The notes under the pieces were generated by a model that saw only the letters and a list, made by a program, of their open reading frames with translations, made no database searches and was not told where the DNA came from. The position numbers and the translations under genes were made by a program. Below, one piece after another: positions 27,030-39,000 of a DNA stretch of 64,000 nucleotides (positions are counted from its first letter, which is position 1; every line of letters starts with the position of its first letter). The stretch is from positions 21,452 through 85,451 of the forward strand of contig JANRIC010000064.1 of assembly GCA_033765345.1 (NCBI GenBank), in the 5' to 3' direction. The DNA is from JANRIC01 sp033765345 (lineage in GTDB: Bacteria; Bacteroidota; Bacteroidia; Cytophagales; Microscillaceae).

Positions 27030-30000
27030 CTATCTTCTTAATGTCAGATAGCGGGCTAATCTTTTGCGTCCCTTGTCAAAGTCGGCCACATAGTAATAAG
27101 TACCGTCCGGCAAAGATTGCCCGGTAAGATTGCCTCTGTTAGCGATTCCCTCCCAGTTGTTTCGGTAATTTTCATTTTCATACACCAGATTTCCCCATCG
27201 GTTGTAAATTCTAAGCCATATTTTTTGGTAGTTTTCAGCACCTACGATTACAAAGCCGTCATTTACACCGTCTCCATTGGGTGAAAATCCTTCAGGGATA
27301 AATACATCTTTACAGCCTAGTATATTCAAGTAGATGGTTGTTTTGCTGCACTTGACAATAGAGCCTGAGCCATCATCACAGGTTTCGTACTGTACGCTAT
27401 CCAACCCTACAAAATCTTCGGAGGGTGTGTATTCAAAATCTCCGTTTGCCTGGATACTGAATATACCTTTCTGAGGGCTAAGTGTAGGATTTTGAGCTTT
27501 GACCAAGAGCAAACTACCTTCTGCATCTTCATCATTATCTAGTACATTTCCTTTTATGGAGCGGCAGTTATCACCTGAGTAATCATCCGAATAAGCCACA
27601 GGAGGTGTGTTGGTACATGCTTCAATCAAGACCCGAATGCGGGCTTTGTCACAGGCAGGAGGATTTTCACGGTTGCAGATTTCGTATTCAAATTCATCCA
27701 CTCCAACGAAATTGCCCCTTGGTTCATAAACAATCATCCCATTGGGTGAAATGTTTACCACGCCTCCCTGATTCGTAACCATATTGGTTTTGGGAATCAA
27801 ATCAAGGGTGATCGAGTTCTCAAGGCTATCCAATAGATTGAATTTGACTTCTGTACAAAGGTCGGTACGTAAATTAATCGGTAGTGCTTCGGGTAGATTG
27901 CAATTCCTTACCGTGATTTCAGCCCGATCTGTAAGTTTCACAGCCGGGCAGGTCAGCCCTCCCTGTGCAGCCCCAAGGGCAAACACTTCATAGCTGGCAG
28001 AAACCAAGGGGCTGTTAATTGGGCCGAAGGTCAGATTCCCTCCCGTACTCAACGCACTGCTAATCAGATTTCCGTTTGTACTTCTTAGCTCATACGTGAC
28101 CCCAACTTCGGTATTCTCTATGCCGATGCTGATGTTGTTGGGGATTTCCTGACTGCAATACTCCACATCGGATACAGCCAAGGTATTGTCATTACGGGGG
28201 CTTCCAGCTATATTAACCACTACTTCATCGTCAGATGCTTCACAGACCCCATTGCTGATCGTCCATTTAAAGACATAAATACCAGGTATCAAGCCGTTTA
28301 CGCCACTATTGAATGAGTTTCTATTGAGAATTAAGGCTGTATTGGGTCCGCTGACCTGTGTCCATGCTCCCCTACCGATAGCAGGCTGATTGGCATTCAG
28401 TGTGGTGTTGCTTTGATTGCAAAGTGACTGGTCGGTTCCGGCGTCGGCAAGTGTAGGGCTTTGATCACGGGTAATGGTCACTGTTGAAGTGGAGATATTA
28501 CATGTTCCGTTGCTGATTGTCCAAACAAAAGTATTAACTCCTACACCAAGTCCATTCACCCTAGAATTGGGCTGTGTGGGATTTTCAATGTTTGCTTCAC
28601 CAGCAGCTACTGTCCAGCTACCCGTACCTACTTGCGGAGTATTGGCATTCAAGGTAGTTGTTGTACTACAAACCTGCTGATTTGCACCTGCATTAGACAA
28701 AGTCGGAAGCTCATCCCGGATGATACTCACGTTCGCCGAAGAATTACCGCAGGAATTACTGATCGTCCAGCGGAAAGTATTGACTCCAGGGCTTAGTCCC
28801 GTCACGCCTGAATTAGGATTATTGGGATCTGTCACCGTAGCACTTCCTGCGATAATCGTCCAAGTGCCCATGCCTGTACCGGGCGGATTGGCATTCAGGG
28901 TAACCGTAGCCGCACAAATTATCTGATTCACGCCAGCATTGGCCACCGTAGGGCCATCTTCCCGATAGATATTTACAAAAGATTCGGAGACTGCACAAGT
29001 ACCGTTATTGATTGTCCATTTGAAAGTATTTTTACCCAAGCTCAATCCGGTCACCGTTGAATTAGAATTATTCGGATTGGTTACAATGCCTGAGCCTTCG
29101 GTCACCGTCCAGGTTCCAATGCCTACCAACGGATTGTTGGCATTCAGAGTGGCTCCTGGTGTACAAACATCCTGATCCGAACCTGCCCTCGAGACCGTAG
29201 GTGCTTCTTGGCGAATGATTTCTACATGGGCAGATTTTGTACTACAGGTTCCATTGCTGACCGTCCAACGGAATAAATTTGTTCCGATGCTCAATCCGGT
29301 CACCGTCGTATTGGGATTATTCGGATTGGTGATTGTAGCTGACCCGACAATGACCGACCATTGCCCCGTTCCCACAACGGGGGCATTGGCATTGAGACTC
29401 ATGACCGATTCACAGGTGGTTTGATTGGTTCCGGCAACCGCGTTGCTAGGCTCTTCATTGCGTGTGATGCTTACCGTTGAGGCAGAAGCCGTGCAAGTTC
29501 CGTTATCAATTGCCCAAGTAAATCGATTGACTCCCAGGGAAAGGTTGCTTAACGTAGTTTTTGGATTATTGGGGTTATTCAAAATCGCATTTCCTTCGAT
29601 AACTGTCCAGATACCTGTACCAATTGCAGGGATATTTCCGTCCAGGGTAGCCGTGCTTACACAGAGGGTTTGATCCGTTCCGGCATCTGCGATGGTGGGT
29701 ATTTCTTCTCTTGTGATGCTTACTGTAGAGGAAGAAGAAGTACAATTGCCATTGCTGATTGTCCATCGGAAAGTATTTGTACCAATTACAAGATTTGTTA
29801 CCGATGTACGAGGGTCTGTTGGGTCACTGAATACACCATTTCCACTTACCAAAGTCCACTGTCCAGTTCCACTGGTAGGCAGATTGGCATTGAGCGTGGT
29901 AGAAGAAGCACATAAAGTTTGATTCTGACCTGCTGTAGAAATACTTGGCTCGGCTAAACGGGTGATAGTCACCGTGGCAGAAGCACTTGGGCAAACGCCG

Positions 30001-33000
30001 TTGCTTACCGTCCAGCGGAACACATTCGTTCCGATGCTTAAATTAGTCACCCCTGAATTGGGATCGGTTGGATTATCTAAAATTCCCGAACCAGCCACCA
30101 CTGTCCAAGCTCCTGCCCCTACTGTAGGATTACTTGCTTGTAAATTAAAGGTTGGTGTACAAATGGTTTGGTTCGTTCCAGCATTCACTGAGCTAATGGC
30201 TTCATCCCGAATAATATTTACACTGGCAGAAGATGTTCCGCAAGCACTTGTGATAGTCCACCGGAAGGTATTGATACCTATACTCAACCCGGTGACACTG
30301 GTAATGGGATTATTGGGATTGGTAATCACCCCCGAACCGTTAATAACTGTCCAAACTCCGGTACCTACTGTTGGTGTATTGGCGTTGAGATTAAAGTTGC
30401 TGGTGCAAATTGTCTGATCTGAGCCTGCATGAGCCAGGGTAGGATTTTCTTCTCGAAGAATAGTTACTGTTGCGCTTGAACTGTTACAATTGCCATTGCT
30501 GATCGTCCAGACAAAGGTATTCAACCCTACCGAAAGGCTACTCACTGCAGTATTGGGAGAGGTAGGATCACTGAGTATTCCTGACCCCTGCGTTCTTGTC
30601 CAAAAACCAGTACCCACAATAGGTGAATTTCCATTCAGGGTAGTATTAGGGCTACAAATATTTTGATTGCTTCCGGCATTGGCTACGGTTGGTTCTTGGT
30701 TGCGGGTGATGGTCACCGTAGCAGAAGAAGTCGGGCAAACTCCATTGCTAATCGTCCACCGAAATACATTATCCCCTACACTCAAACCACTAAGGGAAGT
30801 TCTAGGGTCATTGACATCCACAAAATTGCCTGAGCCACTTACTACCGACCAAGTGCCGACACCACTCTGAGGGGTGTTGGCATTCAATGTAGTCGTATTG
30901 GCACAGACTGTCTGTGGGCTTCCAGCAATGGCAGTGCTAGGTTCTATTTGTCGGTTGATATTTACGCTAGATACCGAAGGCTGGCAAGTACCGTTCGCAA
31001 TTGTCCACACAAAGGTATTTGTACCTGATGAAAGATTACTCACGGTTGTATTGGGAGAATTGGGATTGGCAATAATGGCCGAACCTGCGGCTACCGTCCA
31101 AGTACCTTCGGCACTTCCGGGATTGTTTCCGTTGAGTACGGTATTGTTTGTGCAGATCGTTTGATCCGTGCCTGCATTGGCGATAATCGGAGGTTCATCG
31201 CGGGTTACTGTCACGGTGGCACTGCTTGAGGTACAGTTTCCATTAGAAACCGTCCATTCAAAAATATTTATACCCATACCCAGATTGTTTACCTGGGTGG
31301 TGGGGTTATTGGGATTGGCGATGATTGCCGAGCCTGCCAAAACTTTCCAAAGACCGCTTCCAATGCTTGGTGTATTTGCCTGTAAAATAGTAGTTTCGGT
31401 GCAAATAGTTTGGTTGACTCCGGCATTAGCAAGTGACGGAGCTTGTTCTCTGGTGATATTCACTTCATCAAAGGAAACCGTACAACCCCCGTTGCTAATC
31501 GTCCAACGGAAGGTATTGATACCTATTCCTAAGTCTGCCACGGCGGTACTTGGATTATTCGGATTCAAAATAGTTGCGCTGCCATTCACCAAAGTCCAGA
31601 TTCCTGAACCAACTGATGGAGTATTCCCGATTAAAGTAGCGGTATTTGCACAAATGTTCTGATCTCCTCCTGCCATAGCAGTACTTGGAGCTTCTTCTCT
31701 GGTAATGTTGACTGTTGAGGTAGAAGCCGTACAAGCTCCGTTACTGATTGTCCAGGCAAAGGTATTTATTCCTAAAGAAAGCCCTGTGACAGTAGTATTT
31801 GGCAAATTGGGGTTTGCAAATGAGCCACTTCCCGAAACAAGCGTCCAGAATCCCGTGCCTACTACGGGGGTATTGGCACTCATCAAAGCAGAAGAAGTGC
31901 AAACCGTTTGATTGGCACCAGCAAAGGCAATGCTTGGAGCTGCCTCCCGCGTAATCGTGACTTCATCAAAAGAAGGGCTACAGTTCCCGTTGCTGATCGT
32001 CCATCGGAAGGTATTTGCACCTATTCCTACTTGATTGATCATCGTATTGGGATTATTTACTTGGTCAATATCTGCACTGCCATTGATCAAAGTCCAAGTG
32101 CCTGTGCCAGCCAATGCTTGATTAGCATTTAAGTTTATTTGAGATGTACAAATGGTTTGATTCGTTCCTGCATTGGCCAAAGTTGGTATTTCTTCTCGTG
32201 TAATGCTTACATTGGCAGATGAAACTGGGCATGAACCATTGGAAATTGTCCATTTAAAAGTATTTAATCCGGGAGAAAGGTTGCTTACCGCAGTTTTAGG
32301 GTCAGTAGGATCAATCAGGGTAGCAGCCCCAGAAACGACCGTCCAAAGACCTGTGCCTACCGTGGGTACACTTGCATTTAGATTTGTGGAAGTTGCGCAT
32401 ATTGTCTGACTGAGCCCGGCATTGGCAAGGCTAGGGTCTTCATGGCGGGTGATGGTCACAGTTGCCGTTGAAACTGGGCAAGTGCCGTTGCTGATTGTCC
32501 AGCGTAATACATTGGCACCAATACTTAGATTACTTACCCCCGAATTAGGATCGTTGGGGTTATCCAGCACAGCCGAACCGGCCGTTACTGTCCAGACTCC
32601 AGTGCCAATAATCGGCGTATTGGCATCTAGGGTAGCGATTGCCGAACAAACCGTCTGATTCGGCCCAGCATCCGCTAAGGTGGGGGGCTGAACTCTGGTG
32701 ATTTTCACCGTGGAAGTAGATACAGGACAAGTGCCGTTGCTGATCGTCCAACGAAAGATATTTTCACCCAGACTCAGCCCATTGACGGCTGAATTGGGAT
32801 CGTCCAATATCTCTACTGTGCCGGATCCTGAAACTACATTCCACACACCTGCCCCGATAACTGGTGTATTGGCATCCAGGGTAGCTATATCACTGCAAAC
32901 CACTTGGTCTGTTCCTGCATCTGATAAAGTAGGAGGACTCATGCGATGGATGATCACAGTACTGATTGCGCTTGGGCAATTGGCATTGGAGACTGTCCAT

Positions 33001-36000
33001 GTGAGTGTATTGCCTCCCAAGACAAGCCCACGGACAAGCGTATTGGGCTGGCTAGGATTATCAAAACTGACGTTAGGGTCTGTGGAAGACCACAATCCGT
33101 TTCCATTGGACAAGGTTGCATTTAAAATAGTCTGGTCGGAGCATATATTTTGAGTAACACCCGCACTGGCTATTGGAGCAGCCACAGCCGTAATATCTAC
33201 CACATCAGAAACCGTAGCACAGGAAGCCTTGCTGACCGTCCAACGGAAACGATTTAGAGCTCCAGAAGCCAAACCACTCACGCCAGATTTAGGGTCGGTG
33301 GCATCTACAAATATTCCTGTGCCAGCTTCTACAGTCCACACGCCTGTTTCGCCATTGGCAATATCCAGGTCATTGGCATTAAGCACCGCACTTGTACCGC
33401 AAACAGTAGCATCATTTCCGGCGGAGACCGGAGTAATAGAGACACGGGTAATACTTACCAAATCTTCGGAACTGGGGCAGACTCCATTACTCACAAACCA
33501 ACGAAAAGTATTCAGTCCTGGAGTAAGTCCACTGACAGTAGAGTTAGGGTCACTGGGGTTATTCAGGGTTGCGCCCCCACTTGTAACCTGCCAACTTCCA
33601 ACACCCTGCCCTACCGGAACGGGTAAAGCATTGAGCGTAGCCGTTGGCGTACATACCGTTTGATTGGCTCCGGCATCTGCCGTAAAAGTAGGATTGCTTA
33701 CTACGACATCCACCCTAGAAATAGCCGTAGCACAAGGATTACTTACTGTCCATTCAAAAGTATTTAAGCCATTGCCCAGATTAGTGACGGAAGTATTGGG
33801 ATTATTCAGATCGGCAATTGTTCCGCTTCCTGCCACCACAGACCAGACACCTGTACCCGCAATCGGCGTATTGGCAGCCAGCGTAGTATTATTTACACAA
33901 ATTTCTTGGTTGGATCCGGCATCAGAGAAGGCATTGCTGGATTCTCTTTGAATAATTACCGTATCAGAAGAAGGCGGACAAGAACCGTTGTCAAGTGTCC
34001 AAAGCAATACATTTTGCCCGAGGGCTACATTGATGAAAGCCGAAGCGGGGTCATTCACATTTACGATAGTACCTGTACCCGATAGCAAAGACCAAGTTCC
34101 GAAACCTGAAATGGAGCTATTGGCGGATAAAATTGTAGATGTTCCGCAGAGTACCTGATCTGAGCCTGCATTTGCCGTCACCCCTTGATTGCGCGTAATG
34201 ACCAGCGTATCTTGGGTAGAAGGGCATAAGCCATTGCTGATCGTCCAACGGAATACATTTCTTCCTAAACCTAAGGCAGTAACTCCTGAATTTCTATTGT
34301 TGGGGTTGGTGATTGTTCCCGAACCGGATACCAAAGTCCATAGACCCGTGCCGTTGGCAGGTGCATTGGCTGATAAATTGGCTACATCTGCACAAACTGC
34401 AAAATCTGCCCCGGTGACGGAGGGGCTGGTCGCCGGAGTCACAGTAATGGTGGGTTGGTCTGTGAGCATTATGCTACAGCTTGAGCCATTGACAGCAGAA
34501 GTGGTCACAAGTACATTGTAGGTGCTGGTGCTAGTCGGGTTAATGGTTGCAAAGCTAATTGTAGCTCCATTTCCCGTAAGAGGAGGTACTCCTGCTACCG
34601 GATTAGTCCCGTTTCTTAATACATAGGTATAGCCTGAAATTGTACCGTATACACTGATATTGACCGGATTTCCGGCACAAATGCTAGAGTTATCAGCAAT
34701 GACGGTATTGTTTGGAGCAGGAATAATTCTTAATTCTGCCTCTTGTGAAAAATTCTCGCAGGAGGTGCCTGGATTGGTAATTAAACAGCGATATTTGGCA
34801 AAATCCAGGCTGATATTTACTCCAGTTAGATTCAAAGTGTTGGTGTTAGTTCCGCTGTAGAAAGCTCCATCCGAAATATTGGTAAAGCCTGAGCCTCCAC
34901 CATCGTCTAACTGCCATTGGTAAGTAAAGGCAGCAGAGGCATTCACGCTGATCGTTCCGTTTTGGTTTTCGCACAAAGTAATGTCTGAGGGTTGTCCAGT
35001 AAAGCTGGGCAAAGCATAATTAAAAATACTGACTGTATCTTTGGAATTGCCGCAACCTGCCGCTCCGATGATACTCCATACAAATCGGTAAGGGGTGGCA
35101 GAAGCTATTACATTGCTGATGCTGCTATTTGGGTCGTTGGGCAAATCAATATTGGGAGTATTGGGACCGCTGAGGAATGTCCAGGTGCCTGTACCTCCTC
35201 CGGTAGTTGCAGGATTGCTTCCATTCAGATTAAAGGAAGAGACATGACAATAAGATTGGTCAAGACCTGCAAAAGCCGACTGAGAATTAGCAATTTGAAT
35301 GGTAGCAGAAGTCGGCGGGCAAACACCGTTAGAGATCGTCCATTGAAATTCATAAGTTCCAAAGCCAATGTTCACCTGGGTGTTGGGGTTGGTAGGATTG
35401 GTGATAATCGCCCCCGCAGGTCCGCTGAGTTGTGTCCAAAGACCCGTCCCAACTGAAGGGGTATTCCCGGTGATTGTTGCGCTGGTGGCATTACAAAGGA
35501 TTTGATTCGGGCCAACCGTGGCAGGTGTTGGGGATTGATTGACCGTGAGGACAGCTTCATTGGAGATGCGGATACATTGGGTGGTATTGATATGCTGAAA
35601 CACACAGCGATAGCGGTAACCATTAAAACTAAGGGGAATTCCAGTAAGTGTAAGGGTCGTGCTGGGCAAGGAAGCATTTAAAACTCCGCTTGTATTGCCA
35701 TAAATCGCACTATTACTCAAATTAGCCCACCCTCCACCATCATCGATTTGCCATTGATAGTTGATGTCGGCAATACTCAAAGCTGCTGAGGTTGCTCTTG
35801 CTACAAAAGAAGTATCATTACCTGAACAAATCACGGTATTAAGCGGCTGTTCGCCGAAGGATGGTAGTTCATTGACAGTTATTTCGTTGGTTTTGACTGC
35901 ACTGGCAGCACAACCAGCATTATCCGTAACGGTCAATCTTACGGTATAATCTCCTGTGGACGTAAAGGTAAAGTTTGGATTGACGGCATTCGAGGTGCCG

Positions 36001-39000
36001 ATTACATTTCCTGCATCATTCAAAAACTCCCATAAATAAGCCAATGATAAAGGTGGATTGTTGGTACTGACTGAGCTGTTGGTAAAATTAACCACTTCAC
36101 CAGGGCAGATCAGGTTTTGATCTACCGTAAAATTAGCGGTAATCGAGGGTGTGATAATCTCTACATAACGGAAAGTAGTATCACTACATCCAGGTGGATA
36201 CGTGGGGTTAAAGGCACTTTCTACCACGAGCCGAACTGGATAAATCCCAGAAGCATTGTACATACGTGTAGGATTCCGCTGGGTGGAAGTACCCAAAATC
36301 GTGACGCTATCGGTATCATAGAAAGTCCAGTTCCAGGTATCTATTTCCGGGCGCAGTGAATTGGGCGTCACTTGATTGCCCAAGCTCAAATCCTGAAAAT
36401 TAAAATTAATTCCCTGGCAAATCAAACCGCCACCATTATCCCAGGTAAAATTCGCTGTGGGTTGCCCACTTACGCTGACTGTACCCGTCTGAGAGGTATA
36501 AGATACCTTACAGCCCAAATCATCTTTGAGAATCATAAAAGGAATGTACACACCAGGTATGGTATACGTATGCGAAATGATTGTTTTTCCGGGTATAGTT
36601 CCCAAAGCCGCATTGTATTCAGCCTGTGTCAAAGGAATTTCGGCAGTGGTAGTTCCGTCTCCGAAATCCCATTGAATGGTACTGCCTGTACCACCCAAGC
36701 CGGAGATACTGGCTGCGGTGAATTCTACGGTTTCAGGGGCGCAGATTCGGGTCGGCACAAAGGTAAAACTTCCGGCAGGACCGTCTACTGTTATAAAATT
36801 GGTGATTGTTTTGACAATATCGCAACCGGCGTCGCTGGTCATGGTAAGGGTCACTGTATAGTTACCTGGCACGCTATAGGTATTTTTAGGATTTTGGGTA
36901 AATGCCACATTTCCGTCTCCAAATTCCCAGAAATAGCTTGTAATCCCAGCTCCCGAACTTGGGACAGCGACAAAACTAACTGTAGCTGGAGGGCAGTTGC
37001 GGGTGAGTGTAGAAGGTGCAATGACTCCATCCGCAATCATGGTAGCATCAGGATTCACTACAAAAACCGTTTTGCTAAAACTTCTTGAACAGCCATTGTT
37101 TGCTTGAACAGTCAGCGTGACCACATACGTACCCGTAAAATCATAGACAAATTCGGGGTTTGCCGGATCAACGGAGAGGTTGGTTCCGCTTCCACCGAAA
37201 TTCCAAGAATAAGTAAGCCCCGTACCACCAGGAATATCCGTAGAAGTATTAGTAAATAAGATACTGTTGCTGAGGCAGTATTTATTTCTGGTAGTAGTAA
37301 ATCCTGCTCGCGGTTTGGCAAGCACCTGAACAGTCTTGCTGACGGCATGGCTACAAGTGCCCAGAGAGACATTGTCATCTTCTACGGTTAATCGTACAGT
37401 ATAAGTGCCAGGGCCGGAGAAAATATGCGAAGGATTTTGTAAAGCGCTGCTGTTATTGACGCCCGAAACCGGATCGCCGAAGTCCCAAAGCCAAGAATTA
37501 ATCGTAGAAGTACCAGGAAGAGGCAAAGAAGTATCTGTAAAACTCAAAGACTCTCCTTCACAAACTACGATATTGCTCGTAAAATTTGCCCTTGGTCCAG
37601 AGACGGTCACGGGTTTTGCGGCAGAAGTTGTTGTACAGCCATTGGACTCTTCAATGGTCAAAGTTGCCTGATAGGGAGTAGCTTTTGGAGCATAGTTATG
37701 CGTTGTATTGGGATTATTGGTAAATTCCTCGATAGTGCCGTCACCAAAATCCCAAATCCAGCGTACAATCGTGCCCGTAGTAGTAGATTGATCAATAAAT
37801 TGCACTGCATTATTTCTGCAAACATCAGCCGGATTGGGGAAAGTAGTAAAATCTGCCCCAGATACACTTACATTGACCTGCGCCGAGGCTATACTTACAC
37901 ATCCGGTATTGCTATCATTGGCTGTCAGGCTCACGGTATATATTCCCGGACTGGTGTAAGTATGGCTTACAGGGCTTCCTTGAGGGATAATTTGCGTAGG
38001 TGAGCCGTCCCCAAAATTCCAAGTATAGGTACTATTCGGCCCATTGAGACTTTGGTTATTAAAGTTAAAAGTATTTGTACCCACGCAAGCCGAACCACCT
38101 CCCACAATCTGAAATCTTGCCAGTGGCCCGCTGATATTCACATTTTGGCTAAAAGGCACTAATACCTGACATCCATTGGCAAAAGCGGTCAAGGTTACGG
38201 TGAGGCTGCCAATATCCCGGAATAAATGCGTAACCGGATTGATATTGTCATTATTGATGATTGTACCGTCACTAAAATCCCAAATTAGCGAATCAGCTAC
38301 TACCAAACCCGAAAATACAGGCGTAAAGGTAATTCCTCCCCCATCATTTACACAACCGCCTGGGCGGCTGAGGGTTATTCCTGTTAGAGTAGGCGGCTCT
38401 CCTACCTCGATAGGGGCTAGAGCAACAGTCCGGGTACAACCATTGCTGGTCGTAATGGTCAGCGTAGGCGTATAATCGCCAAATGCAGTATAAATATGAG
38501 AAGTCTGAGGAGTAGAGGTAGGTCCAGGAATAGTTTCTAGTGGGCTTCCATCTCCAAAATCAAACACATAACTGATAATGGCTTCGTTGGCATCTGTGCC
38601 TGTTGCATCAAAATTTACAGTCAGGGGTGCACAGCCTTCCTCTGCATCTGCACTAAAAACGATCACAGGTTCTTCAATCGGAATATTCAAAGTACCAGTG
38701 CTTGAGCAGCCTGTAATCGTATTGGTAATGGTGAGGATGACGGTATTCGTACCAAAATCCGTGTAAGTATGCATAGGATTACTTGCCGTGCTGGTTCCAC
38801 CACCAAATACATTTGGATCGCCGAAATTCCAGGAGTATGTGTACTGTGCCCCTGTGGTAACCGGATTAAAAGTGATGGTTCGGGGAACCTGACAAAGTCC
38901 TACGACCGGGATGATGGTAAACCCTGCACTGGGTTGAGGTTGGATGGTGATTGGCTGAGGCACTGAAGTAACCGAACATCCATCGCTAAACGTAGTAGTC

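Noticed and set aside
26970..27030. Direct repeats of AATCCTRTTAATTC type as regulatory site
   Set aside because: Such words are common intergenic filler in Bacteroidota and only two or three degenerate copies are present.
28474..33663. Series of similar rightward open frames of 66-151 residues inside the giant adhesin
   Set aside because: They repeat every 249 bp because they are antisense shadows of the 83-residue repeat; no independent start or promoter pattern is seen.
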